From NCBI GenBank assembly GCA_013400115.1, contig VXBP01009035.1, forward strand, positions 180,963 to 244,962: 64,000 nt of DNA. The letters are read 5' to 3'. Shown piece by piece: positions 47,526 to 57,470 of this stretch. This stretch comes from Rhinopomastus cyanomelas. Its lineage: Eukaryota; Chordata; Aves; Bucerotiformes; Rhinopomastidae. The position numbers and the translations under genes were made by a program. Within the stretch, counting starts at the first letter, position 1. Each line of letters begins with the position of its first letter. The notes beneath the pieces were generated by a model, which made no database searches, had not been told where the DNA came from, and saw only the letters and a program-made list of their open reading frames with translations.

Positions 47526-47761
47526 TAAACTTCCCTCCTTTAGTACGTTCTCCTACACTTTGTTACAAACACCTGAACTATAAAGAACTAATGAGAACAC
47601 TAAAGGCTCTCAAGACAGACTGTGAGGACTAAATAAAAATAAACTGGATCAAGCTTTTAAACTAACAGTAGTGAATGGTGCCATTTCTGGAAAGGGTAAC
47701 TCTTGCTTCACCTAGAGGATTCTTGGACTATGCAGCCCAACAATAAAGATGCTCTGGAGTG

Positions 47762-47861
47762 TAATCACATAACATTAAGGGTTGGAAGGGACCTTCAAAG
47801 ATCATCTAGTCCAATCCCCCCACCACAGCAGGATCACCTAGACCAAGTAGTACAGGAATAT
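47762..47861 (-). mobile_element. CR1 LINE 3' tail (young)
   Basis: AATCACATAACATTAAGGG to GACCAAGTAGTACAGGAATA. Confidence 0.92.
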
Positions 47862-48672
47862 AAAATACTACTAACTCTGGCCAACCCCAATATTTCCTCA
47901 GTGAATCTCTTCAGCCAGTGCATCATTTAAAGCTTAAACACTGATAATCCCCACTACCTCTCTGCAGCTTCACAGCACAAATACTCCTCTGCTTTGATGC
48001 CCCAGTAATTCTCACCAACATTAACAATTACAGCAATTTTTGAATCAGAGTGTATCTTCTGATTACTAGGAAATTATACCCTTATGAAAAGCAATATATT
48101 TTTAGTACACTTGGCACACTTTTAGTACAGCTAAATATCTGTAGAATACTTGAATTACAGCGAGTATACTCATTTCTTCATAAGTGTGGAGTGACACATA
48201 AAACAAATTATTATAATCAGAGATTTTCTTGAAGCTATCAAAGGGTTTGATTCCAAATGGGACAAGTTCTTCCTAGTACCCTCAGCCTGCGCTAGCGGTT
48301 AGTGGGAGCTGAGGGCACTCAGCACCTTCAGGGGAAGTCCCCACGTAAGACCCAGTCCTGCAGCTGTTCAAGATGAAATTTCTTTGATTGATTCTACTGA
48401 TTTGCATACTACAGCTATGCTTGGGGCACTCTGATCAATTACACTAAAACATCCTCTTGTTCTGACAGTCTTGCAGACTTCCCATACACTGTCTTTGGAA
48501 AGAAGCCCGTTTATTACTCAGAGCCGTCGCACTACAGTTAACCAGAAGCTCTCCTAACTCACAGGAGTCCTGAACACGCTGATATACCTCAGCAACTGTG
48601 TGATGCCAGCAAAGAGGATGAGGAAGGTGACGACAGATGAGCATGAATAGATTTCATGGAAATTTTTACTAA
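47862..48672. other. No feature seen
   Basis: AT-rich single-copy sequence. Confidence 0.5.
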
Positions 48673-48737
48673 TCACAGAATCACAGAACATTAGGGATTG
48701 GAAGGGACCTTGAAAGATCATCCAGTCCAAACCACCA
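48673..48737 (-). mobile_element. CR1 LINE 3' tail (young, about 65 bp)
   Basis: AATCACAGAATCACAGAAC to CATCCAGTCCAAACCA. Confidence 0.92.
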
Positions 48738-48920
48738 GTCTACAAGTATCTTCTGATCTGCACACACACATGTATTTTCTGATCATGTTTCTTTAGTCAA
48801 AACTGCTTTTGGAAGCCAAAAGCCATCTATACTTGTACGAGTCTCCAATCTTTGCTTTATGACTAGACTAGTAAGCCACTAAACACAGTTGATTCCTTCA
48901 GAAGAGCAGAAAAATGGAAT

Positions 48921-49235
48921 AGAATCACAGAATCACAGAATAATAGACTCACAGAATCCTGGAATCATAGAATAGTTTAGGTTGGAATGGACCTCAGAGA
49001 TCAAGTGGTTCCAAACCCTCCTGCCATAAGCAGGAACACTTCTTAGATTGCCCAGAGCTCCATCCAACATGTTCTTGGAACACTTCCAGGGAGGGGGCAT
49101 CCTCATCCTCCCCGAACAACCTGTTCCAATGCCTCACCACCTTCAGAGTGAGGAATTCCTTTCTCAGATCTAATCTAAATCTACCCTGTTTTAGCTTGAA
49201 GCCATCCCTGCCTTGTGCTATCACTAGAATCCCTC
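48921..49235 (-). mobile_element. CR1 LINE 3' fragment (older) with long tail array
   Basis: Opens with five or more units of the reversed tail (AGAATCACAGAATCACAGAA and variants), then TTTAGGTTGGAATGGACCTC. The minus frame reads GRDGFKLKQGRFRLDLRKEF. Confidence 0.92.
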
Positions 49236-49351
49236 ATGAAAAGTTTCTTCTTATAATAATATATAAAAGCCAGTAAGAGGTATAAGGTCAATATATAAGT
49301 TAAATCCTCATAACTATGCTCCTTTCTTATTCAGCCATCCATAACTGATTT

Positions 49352-49447
49352 TAATCATAGAATCATAGAACATTAGGGATCAGGAGGGACCTTGAAAGAT
49401 CATCTAGTCTCATCCCCCTACCACGGCAGGATCACCCAGACCAAGTC
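49352..49447 (-). mobile_element. CR1 LINE 3' tail (young) in a chimeric tail
   Basis: AATCATAGAATCATAGAACA to CACCCAGACCAAGTCATA. Joined directly to an older-group tail at the same CR1 position as the locus at 16400. Confidence 0.92.
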
Positions 49448-49542
49448 ATATAGTCAGTTAAGGATAGAAGGCACCACAGGATCATCCAATTCCAACTCTC
49501 CTGCCATGGGCAGGGACACCCCACCCTAGATCAGGCTGGCCA
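49448..49542 (-). mobile_element. CR1 LINE 3' tail (older group) in a chimeric tail
   Basis: ATATAGTCAGTTAAGGATAG, CACCACAGGATCATCC, CATGGGCAGGGACACCCCAC. Confidence 0.9.
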
Positions 49543-50319
49543 AGTCAAATGTAGGTATAAGCAAGCTCCTGAAGTGAATTATCTAGAGAAACTATCAAAT
49601 CCAACGCACATGTAGTTAGGTGCCTCTCAGTTCTGTTTTCAAACATATGTGTCAGTCAAATACCTCCACCACTGGTTTTGATTACTGGCTGCAATTCATT
49701 TCTTTGAACCACACAGTCTTGCATCTCTTTTATTTCAAGGTCTTCAACATTTTCTTCAACCACTTTGAATGGAGAACGTTGACTTTCTTCCAAGACAAGA
49801 ATCTTTTAATGTCTTCTTCATTAGATTTATCTATACTTTCTCCACACACAGCTGAGATTGCCCAGATTCTGGCAATTAACAGGGATAAATTATACCTTTC
49901 CTCTGCCATATTTCTTTAAAGCTCACTGGCTCTATGCAGTTAATTGCATCCTGCTCCAATAGGTTTATTTCACATCCATGTTGTCGCGTCTGTTCTTCAG
50001 CCCGGATAATGCTCAAAAGGTACTAACTGATTTTTGAAAGACAATTACCGGCTGTCCTTTAAAAATCTTGTATTCAAACACACAAGTGTTCAGCTTTCTA
50101 GTGGGTCTGGAGCTTTTCTTCAAGATTTGGTTTGGTATAGAAGGGTTGGTCATAACAGCTCCAAAAGGAAAGACGTCAAGCATATGTGGAGTTTTGATGC
50201 ACCCCAGAAACCTAACCACCCCAACACTGAACATCTCCCTGAACCACTTCAGCAAATAAGTAAGTTTTCTGTCTTTCAAATCTTTAAAATGGCTCCTGCT
50301 GTCTCCCTTGTAGAAAGAA
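49543..50319. other. No feature seen
   Basis: Overlapping frames on both strands at 50013-50336 are mutually exclusive and have no domain. Confidence 0.5.
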
Positions 50320-50821
50320 CTTTTTGGGCACCTTAATACAAGAGAGATGTGCAGATGCTGGAGTAGGTGCAGGGGAGGGTGGCTAAGATGGTGAAAGGCC
50401 TGGAGAATAAATCTTACAAGGAAAGACTGAAGGAGCTGGGGCTCTTCAGTTTGAAGAAGAGGAGGCTGAGAGGAAACCTCATCACTCTCTAGAACTACTT
50501 GAAAGGACCTTGTGGACAGGTTGGTGCTGGGCTCTTCTCACAAGCAATTAGTGACAGAACAAGAGGGAATGGGTTCAAGTTACAACAGGGGAGGTTTAGA
50601 CTTGATATTAGGAAAAAGTTTTTCACAGAAAGAGTGATCAGGCACTGGAATGGGGTTCCCAGGGAGGTGGTTGAGTTGCCATCCCTGGATGTGTTTAAAG
50701 ATCGTTTGGAAGAGGTGTTGAGGGATCTGGTTTAGGGGTGAACTTTTAAGGGAGGGTAGATGGTTGCACTTGATGATCCTGGGGGTCTTTTCCAACCAGA
50801 GTGATTCTGTGATTCTGTGAA
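50320..50821 (+). mobile_element. CR1 LINE 3' fragment (older group, about 500 bp)
   Basis: The plus frame reads SDRTRGNGFKLQQGRFRLDI, VIRHWNGVPREVVELPSLDV. Ends in GAGTGATTCTGTGATTCTGTG. Confidence 0.96.
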
Positions 50822-51623
50822 CTTTCTCCCTTCTCATATCATTCTCATGTCCAACCAGATAACCAGTAACCAGTGTTCTCTCAAGAAGGATTTTAATTGT
50901 GGCTTTTTTTCTCAGCACAATTTCCTCTGCACCTCCTTGACTGGTTACTTCCTTTTTTATTAGCTCTGACAGCCGTGCCCATTGCATGTGCGTGCCTCAG
51001 AGACAGCTCCAGCATTCACTCCAACTTGCCAACAAATCTCTTATTTAAAATTACAACCATTGGACAATTTCACATATGTACTTCTTAATGACTCAAAGGC
51101 ACTTTGTTCTGACAATATACATCCCTCCAGAAGGCCTCGCGCTTGCAAGTTGGATAACACACTGGATTCCCTCTGACAGAAGACAAGACTGGTTTGCTTC
51201 CAAGACTATCACTCGTGCTTTTATCTCTTTATTTTCCAAAACGTATCAATATTTTGGTATCACGCATGATATTAATCCACGCAGAAGCAAGTCAGGTTTC
51301 TGTAAGGCAGTGTGCCGCTTAACAAGACGTTCCATACTTTTGTCAAGCAGAAAGACCTACAAAGCAATATGGTTTGGAAAAATCTTGTACTGCTTTTTGG
51401 TACTGCTTCAGAATGAATCAGCTATGACACCATATGCTGCAACAATTGCTGAAAACTATACTCATCACACAGTCTTCAAAAACCCAACGCCAAGTCAACA
51501 TTAAAGTCAAGTAATTGTATTCTCCCTAAATCTCCATGTATCTTCTCGGTTCATTTAATGTCTCATCTACGTAGCCTCTTCCCTGTGTACTGTGGCAGGC
51601 TTTTACTACAGATATAAACATAG
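50822..51623. other. No feature seen
   Basis: Single-copy. The 142-codon frame 51076-51504 has no domain. Confidence 0.5.
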
Positions 51624-51818
51624 ACTCATAGAGTAGTTTTGGCTGGAAGAGACCTTCAAGATCATTGAGTCCAATCCTATCATCACCACTAAACTCTGTC
51701 TCCAAACGCAGTATCTACCCTTCTCTTAAAAACCTCCAGGGATGGCTGCTCCTGTGCCTGACAATCCTTTCACTAAAGAAATTCCTCCTAACATCCAACC
51801 TGAACCTCCCCTGACTTT
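51624..51818 (-). mobile_element. CR1 LINE 3' fragment (older)
   Basis: ATAGACTCATAGAGTAGTTTT, TCATTGAGTCCAATCCTATC, TAACATCCAACCTGAACCTCC. It ends where the duplicated block starts and is not itself in the second copy. This is the last CR1 before NRXN1. Confidence 0.88.
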
Positions 51819-53019
51819 CTGTACTGCTCAGAAGAGCTAACATGGGTTCTTTCCTTACAGATTTCTCCTCACTATGAATGCTGCTGTGCTCATTTAGCGA
51901 TGCTTTGCGCACAACAGGACTTGCAACTGGTATGTGTGAGCATCCTCTGAGCACTACTGGAATAACTGAGCTATCCCTCAGTCGGAAGGTGGAAGACTCA
52001 CCATAACTGGTGAGTGAGCCCTTCCTGTCCATTGTCTCAGCTTTTTATTTTCTCCTTTTCATTTCATTAGAAGGGGGCAAGAGTGAGTAGCTTACGGTTG
52101 TTTTGTTGTCAGCTGGGTGGGCTTAAGCCACAACAGCTTTTCATAGCAGAAGAAATATTTTCTTCTTGTTCTGTCTGCATGGGTCAATTTACTGCAACTG
52201 TTGAGAGGAATTCTCACTCTATGTGTGAAAATAACTGGATATGGATATCATCCGGCTGAACAAAAGGGATGTCTGATTATGCTCTAAGTATCGAAGATAC
52301 AGTGCACATCTAGCAAGCTTTTATTCTCATTACTTAACATGTTGCTTGGTTACCTCATCAAACTTGTCATCTGTGAGGAAGCCTACTTCATTAAAAAAAA
52401 ACATCATAAGGCTAACTCCTCTAGGACTGCAGGAGGAGAAAGGTTTTTTTAAAATATAAATTCTGTCTGAAGTTGCAGTTCAAAACTCAGTTGCCCTGTT
52501 CACACTCTGGACAATAAAACGTACAGTTGCACAGATCATTCTCCAGAAATTCTGGGATGTCCAACACTGGCATGCTCTTGTGACAGGTAGCATGACAAGC
52601 ATCACTTTCTGTTTGCAGAAGTTGCCAGACGCTGGCTGAAGCTACATACAAATCACTTACAATTGATTCATCACCTTTCTGTAGGCCACCAAGTTCAAAG
52701 TCAGAAGGCCAATCAATAGACAAAACTAAGCGTGTTTGGCACAGTCAAACTATCCACGTAGCTGAATTTCTTGAATCATTGTGAAAGCAACACAGAGGCA
52801 GGCAGGTTTAAAACCAGTCAGGCTTTCCCACACACTTCTCCTGTGCTTGTAGATTTAGTCCTTATGTGCCTTCTGGACACAAGTTCATGCCTCCACTTTC
52901 CGACAGGCTGTGAAGAAACCAACAAACTTACATGCTTGGGGGAAAAAATGTACGACATCATCATCACAACAACAACAAAAATAAACCAAGCACAAAAATA
53001 AGAAGAAAAATAGATGTAG
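51814..53019 (+). repeat. Left copy of exact 1,206-bp direct duplication
   Basis: This block is repeated at an offset of 1,473 bases in 53287-54492. Every part I compared is identical, including poly-A lengths. It holds no gene: the frame at 52487-52723 (minus) and others recur identically in the second copy. A few bases of an old CR1 fragment abut the left edge. An assembly artefact is the likeliest cause. Confidence 0.97.
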
Positions 53020-53113
53020 NNNNNNNNNNNNNNNNNNNNNNNNNNNNNNNNNNNNNNNNNNNNNNNNNNNNNNNNNNNNNNNNNNNNNNNNNNNNNNNNN
53101 NNNNNNNNNNNNN
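53020..53113. other. Assembly gap (94 N)
   Basis: A run of N separates the left copy of the duplicated block from the orphan GC-rich fragment. Single N bases also occur at 53286 and 54945. All three touch GC-rich sequence, which is often missed by short reads. Confidence 1.
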
Positions 53114-53285
53114 GCCGCCGCCGCCGTTGCCGACCCGCAGCAGCGCTCAGCCGGCTGAGCGGCAGAGGCAGCCCGGGTCCGCCGCACCCCGCGCAGGTAA
53201 GGCGCGTCCGCAGCGCGGGCAGAGCGGCGCCGCGGCGGGAGGACGAGCACTTTGCTGCGGCGGAGCCGGTGGTGACGGTGACGGT
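53114..53285 (+). promoter_or_regulatory. Orphan CpG-island fragment with strong splice donor
   Basis: A 172-bp very GC-rich piece lies between the N gap and a single N. It opens with a GCC repeat and contains GCGCAG|GTAAGGCGC (donor at 53197), the best donor in the GC-rich 5' region apart from the coding-exon donor. It could be the end of the non-coding NRXN1 exon 1, placed here by the assembler. The location and order are doubtful because the flanks are an exact duplication. Confidence 0.4.
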
Positions 53286-53286
53286 N

Positions 53287-54492
53287 ACTTTCTGTACTGC
53301 TCAGAAGAGCTAACATGGGTTCTTTCCTTACAGATTTCTCCTCACTATGAATGCTGCTGTGCTCATTTAGCGATGCTTTGCGCACAACAGGACTTGCAAC
53401 TGGTATGTGTGAGCATCCTCTGAGCACTACTGGAATAACTGAGCTATCCCTCAGTCGGAAGGTGGAAGACTCACCATAACTGGTGAGTGAGCCCTTCCTG
53501 TCCATTGTCTCAGCTTTTTATTTTCTCCTTTTCATTTCATTAGAAGGGGGCAAGAGTGAGTAGCTTACGGTTGTTTTGTTGTCAGCTGGGTGGGCTTAAG
53601 CCACAACAGCTTTTCATAGCAGAAGAAATATTTTCTTCTTGTTCTGTCTGCATGGGTCAATTTACTGCAACTGTTGAGAGGAATTCTCACTCTATGTGTG
53701 AAAATAACTGGATATGGATATCATCCGGCTGAACAAAAGGGATGTCTGATTATGCTCTAAGTATCGAAGATACAGTGCACATCTAGCAAGCTTTTATTCT
53801 CATTACTTAACATGTTGCTTGGTTACCTCATCAAACTTGTCATCTGTGAGGAAGCCTACTTCATTAAAAAAAAACATCATAAGGCTAACTCCTCTAGGAC
53901 TGCAGGAGGAGAAAGGTTTTTTTAAAATATAAATTCTGTCTGAAGTTGCAGTTCAAAACTCAGTTGCCCTGTTCACACTCTGGACAATAAAACGTACAGT
54001 TGCACAGATCATTCTCCAGAAATTCTGGGATGTCCAACACTGGCATGCTCTTGTGACAGGTAGCATGACAAGCATCACTTTCTGTTTGCAGAAGTTGCCA
54101 GACGCTGGCTGAAGCTACATACAAATCACTTACAATTGATTCATCACCTTTCTGTAGGCCACCAAGTTCAAAGTCAGAAGGCCAATCAATAGACAAAACT
54201 AAGCGTGTTTGGCACAGTCAAACTATCCACGTAGCTGAATTTCTTGAATCATTGTGAAAGCAACACAGAGGCAGGCAGGTTTAAAACCAGTCAGGCTTTC
54301 CCACACACTTCTCCTGTGCTTGTAGATTTAGTCCTTATGTGCCTTCTGGACACAAGTTCATGCCTCCACTTTCCGACAGGCTGTGAAGAAACCAACAAAC
54401 TTACATGCTTGGGGGAAAAAATGTACGACATCATCATCACAACAACAACAAAAATAAACCAAGCACAAAAATAAGAAGAAAAATAGATGTAG
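53287..54492 (+). repeat. Right copy of exact 1,206-bp direct duplication
   Basis: Identical to 51814-53019 as far as I can read. It starts directly after a single N (53286) and runs without a break into unique GC-rich sequence at 54493, whereas the left copy ends at the N gap. The right copy is therefore probably the one correctly joined to the NRXN1 side, and the left copy the one correctly joined to the desert side. Confidence 0.97.
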
Positions 54493-54519
54493 AGAAAAAG
54501 TTCTGGCCGGGGAGGTGGC

Positions 54520-54685
54520 GGCTGTGCCTACAGCCCTTGCAGTATCGTTAGTTCTTGGTGGTGGCCTGCAAGAGGCACCGGGGTTGTGGAAGAAGCTCAT
54601 TGATAATATGGCCCACTTTCTGTTGTGAGCCAGAAGACAGAGGGCACCTGGTTGCTACACCTGTGCTTGAAGCTGTTCAGGTTCC
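54520..54685 (+). repeat. Diverged local duplication, copy A
   Basis: Matches 55200-55366 in the same orientation. The core (54594-54685) shares roughly 80 percent identity, with the block TTGTGAGCCAGAAG identical. The upstream part is weaker but alignable with small gaps. In one frame both copies read LIIW..F.CEPE.RGH, though copy A has no ATG in that frame. The origin is unknown. Confidence 0.6.
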
Positions 54686-54782
54686 GTTCTCTGCAGAAGG
54701 CTCTGTGCAAAGTCCCCAGCCGTCAGACGGCAGCAGCGTGCACGCCCATCAGCCTTAGGCCTCGCACCGGGGGCTTCCCCGC

Positions 54783-54826
54783 CTCGGCTCGGCTCGGCTC
54801 GGCTCGGCTCGGCCCGGCCCGGCGAA
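54783..54826 (+). repeat. GGCTC/GGCCC pentamer minisatellite
   Basis: About eight tandem units of CGGCT, then CGGCC, within the GC-rich NRXN1 5' block. Such repeats vary in length and are hard to sequence. Confidence 0.85.
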
Positions 54827-55199
54827 CCGCGACACCCTCTCCCTGCGCCGGGCTCCGCTGCAGCGGCAGTAGCGGTCCCGCGGGAAGAGCGACGGCCCCG
54901 GGACCGGGCGGTGCCGGGCTGGGCCGGGCGGGGCGGGGCGGGGCNGAGGAGAAGGAGGAGGCGCGAGAGGCTGGTGGGTTTGCGTGCGGCGTTGTGGGGA
55001 GGTAGATGGCGAGGAGAGGAGATGGTGGAGCGGAGGTAGAAGTTAAAGGTTGGATGCGGTAATTTATTATCCCTTGCAAAGGCGGGAGGAGGAGGAGGGA
55101 AGGGGTGGGGGGTCTGTGAGATTTAAGGAATAAAATCAATGTGCTGCATGTTTTCCCTGGCGTGATGAGCTGCCCTAGCGAGGAGTGAAGCCGGGGCAG

Positions 55200-55366
55200 C
55201 GATGGGAATGAATATCGCAATGTTACTGCTGTTTCTCGGCGGCGGTGTGGAAGAGGCGAGGGTTTGTGCGGGAAGTGCATTGATAATTTGGGACATTTTC
55301 TATTGTGAGCCAGAAGAAAGAGGGCACCCGGCTTCCTTGATATGTGCTTGAAACTGATCAGGATCC
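55200..55366 (+). repeat. Diverged local duplication, copy B, with a 47-codon ORF
   Basis: Partner of 54520-54685. An ATG-to-TGA frame at 55208-55351 encodes 47 residues beginning MNIAMLLLFL and containing ALIIWDIFYCEPEERGH; the start is hydrophobic. The same peptide pattern is partly kept in copy A. It could be chance, a UTR element or a small ORF. I do not recognise it. Confidence 0.5.
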
Positions 55367-55390
55367 TGCTGATGGTACGCTTTTGTGAAG

Positions 55391-56111
55391 GGGGTAGAAA
55401 TTATGAGCGTATGAAAAGAAATACATCTGCAGGCTGGGAGGGTAACAAAATCGATCATTCCAGCCGCTGAAGAAAGAATTTGATTCTAGAAATTACGTAG
55501 AAATGAAAGGAAAAGATTAATGATCCTGTTAAGTCTTCTTTTGATTCAAAGCGCTTCTGCCTTTGGCTGCAGCAAGGTTGTTTTTTTCAGATCCTTTTAT
55601 TCCATCCGGTAATTTGTGAACTCTCTGGTCTTCCCCGCACCCAGAGACAATACCGTGCGTTTTATACAATAAGGATTCTGCCAAGGACTGGGCATGCCAA
55701 CCGACCTGGCGTTTAGTGCAGATTTATTGATTGACCTATCGATGTCTCTCTATCGTTTTCTAATTTGACAAGGCTCAATTGGGGCACCTGTGACTAAATC
55801 AGAATTTCTGAAGGCAAAAAAACCCAAAACTCAGAGAGGTGGGGAAGGGATCTGAATTGCCTGGCGAGGCACTGAATGCAATAGCTACATTCGTGTTGGT
55901 TTGTGGCTGTTTCTGGTTAGGTACCTGTGTGGACACAATGCACGTTGCTGGGAGGGATGACTGGTACTTAAGAGCCCGTTTGAGAGAGATACACGTTAAT
56001 AAATTGTCCTTGTTTGGGAATGAAAGTGTCCTTCTGCTTTGCAAATGACTAGACAAGAGTGTGCTTTTTATTGACAGTGTGTGAATTACAGCGGCAGTAA
56101 TAAATAAGCAA
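55391..56111. other. Non-coding stretch inside the NRXN1 5' region
   Basis: Mixed composition with no CR1. Small open frames on both strands (for example 55839-56048) have no recognisable domain. It may be promoter-proximal, exon 1 or intron sequence. Confidence 0.5.
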
Positions 56112-56260
56112 TTGTTTGAATTTTTTCTTGTGTCTTTCTCCTTTCTTTTCTAGTCTTTCCGTCTCTTTCCTTTTTTTCCATCTATTTTCCTTTCTTTCTT
56201 GCCTTCTCCCCGTGTTTCTTCTTCTCTCCCTCTCTCTTTTCCCCTTTCCCCCTCTGTTTG
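56112..56260 (+). repeat. Homopyrimidine tract at CpG island edge
   Basis: About 145 bases almost wholly C and T, with few purines, ending where the CpG island begins. It includes TTTCTTTTCTAG, which resembles a splice acceptor. Mirror-like C/T tracts of this kind can form triplex DNA. No coding content. Confidence 0.75.
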
Positions 56261-56261
56261 C

Positions 56262-57470
56262 CGGGGTGTGTGTGTGCGAGTGGCGGGGAAGGCGCCGCAG
56301 ACCGAGGCGGCGGTGGGCAGGGATGCTCTCGGGGAGGGATCCCCGCCCGTCGCCTCTCGCCGACACCTGTAGGGATCGCTCTGCCGCTCACACGATCGCG
56401 CTCACACGCGCGTCCTTGCCCGGCCTCCCTCGCCCCCGGCTCACACCGCAAGCTCCGGGCCCCCGCCGGTCGTCACGCACACCGCGGCACTCCCCGCGCA
56501 GCCCCCTCATTCTGTCCCCCTGTGGTGCGCTCCAGCGCAAGGGCTGACCGCGCCCTGCGGCCCTTGCGCCCCCCGCCCCGCGTTTCCTCCCAACCAGCAG
56601 CACCCTGCGAGTGACCGACCCAGCCCCAGCTACCTGGTAACCCTCATCAAGACGCGCGCACTCCCCGCTCCCCTTCCCTACGCATCCCCTCCCCACTATC
56701 GCTGTGCAGCCTCCTCCGCCTTCACCCACGCAACGTGGACCCCTCCCTTCCACTCTCCCCTCCAAGTCATGTTTTGTGCTGTCTCTCAGTCACGCACGTC
56801 GTGTCTCACACCGACACCCCGCACCCGCCGAACCGCACCCCCAGAACCGTTCCCGCACCGCCTCCTTCCTCTCTGCCAGAGCGGGGCCCCGCTAGCGGCC
56901 GCAACGCTCTCCCTCGCCCCCGGGGTACCCACATGGGCTCCCACTCGCGCACATGGTGGCTCCCACTCGTGCCCCGACCCCATGCCGAGGCGGAGGCTGC
57001 GGGGCGGCCGCAGCCGGCAGCGGCAGGGAGCACAGGGACCGGCCGCCCTCCGCCGCCGCCCCTCCGGGCCGCGCAGGGCGGAGCTGTCCGTGGTGCTGAA
57101 GCCGGAGCGGAGGCTCTGTGCGGTGCCGCAAGCGAGCGCTGCTCGTTCCCGCAGCCGTCTCCGCACCTCACGCAGCGCTAATTAAGAGCGGCGACAGGCT
57201 AGGGACTCCCGCCACGGACCTTTCCGGGCACCGCGTTTTGCAGAGGAGCTGTTGAAAATCCCTCAGCTGGGAGCGGCGCTGCGAGAGGTGGCTCCCGCTG
57301 GGCCGGCTGGGAGGGCGGTGCGGGGAACCTTAAGGAAAGCGCTCTCCTGCGCGTTGCTGCCTGGTGCTGGTCGGGCAGGACTGGCCTCTGCCCGCGAAGT
57401 TTGGGGTTCCCCTTGCCTCCTTAATGCTGCTTTTGCCCACCTCGCGTGTGGCAAATAATAAAAATAAACG
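56262..57470 (+). promoter_or_regulatory. NRXN1: CpG island, probable NRXN1 alpha promoter region
   Basis: CpG dinucleotides are dense across about 1.2 kb (for example GCGGCCGC near 56893 and 57003, and many CGCG and GGCG steps), against a strongly CpG-poor background. It lies 2-3 kb upstream of the coding exon, on the side where vertebrate NRXN1 alpha starts. I see no TATA box or clear exon. Long open frames on both strands here follow from GC richness and have no recognisable domains. Confidence 0.75.

Larger units (their letters stand above)
54493..55390 (+). promoter_or_regulatory. GC-rich upstream block of the NRXN1 5' region
   Basis: Unique sequence resumes after the duplicated block and is GC-rich to about 55,060, with Sp1-type GGGGCGG boxes (54921-54944) and a pentamer repeat. 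It then becomes mixed. It contains two diverged copies of one segment (54520-54685 and 55200-55366). It may hold the non-coding first exon; I cannot choose a transcription start or donor with confidence. Confidence 0.5.

Noticed and set aside
52487..52723. 78-codon minus frame repeated at 53960-54196
   Set aside because: The repetition comes from the exact duplication, not from a gene family; no domain and no splice context.
52885..53505. 206-codon minus-strand and 163-codon plus-strand frames crossing 52,932-53,505
   Set aside because: Both read through the N gap and the duplicated block; they are artefacts of unknown bases and the likely misassembly.
56388..57185. Several 120-148-codon frames on both strands in the CpG island
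   Set aside because: GC-rich DNA has few stop codons; the frames are Pro/Arg/Ala-rich, overlap in all phases and show no domain.
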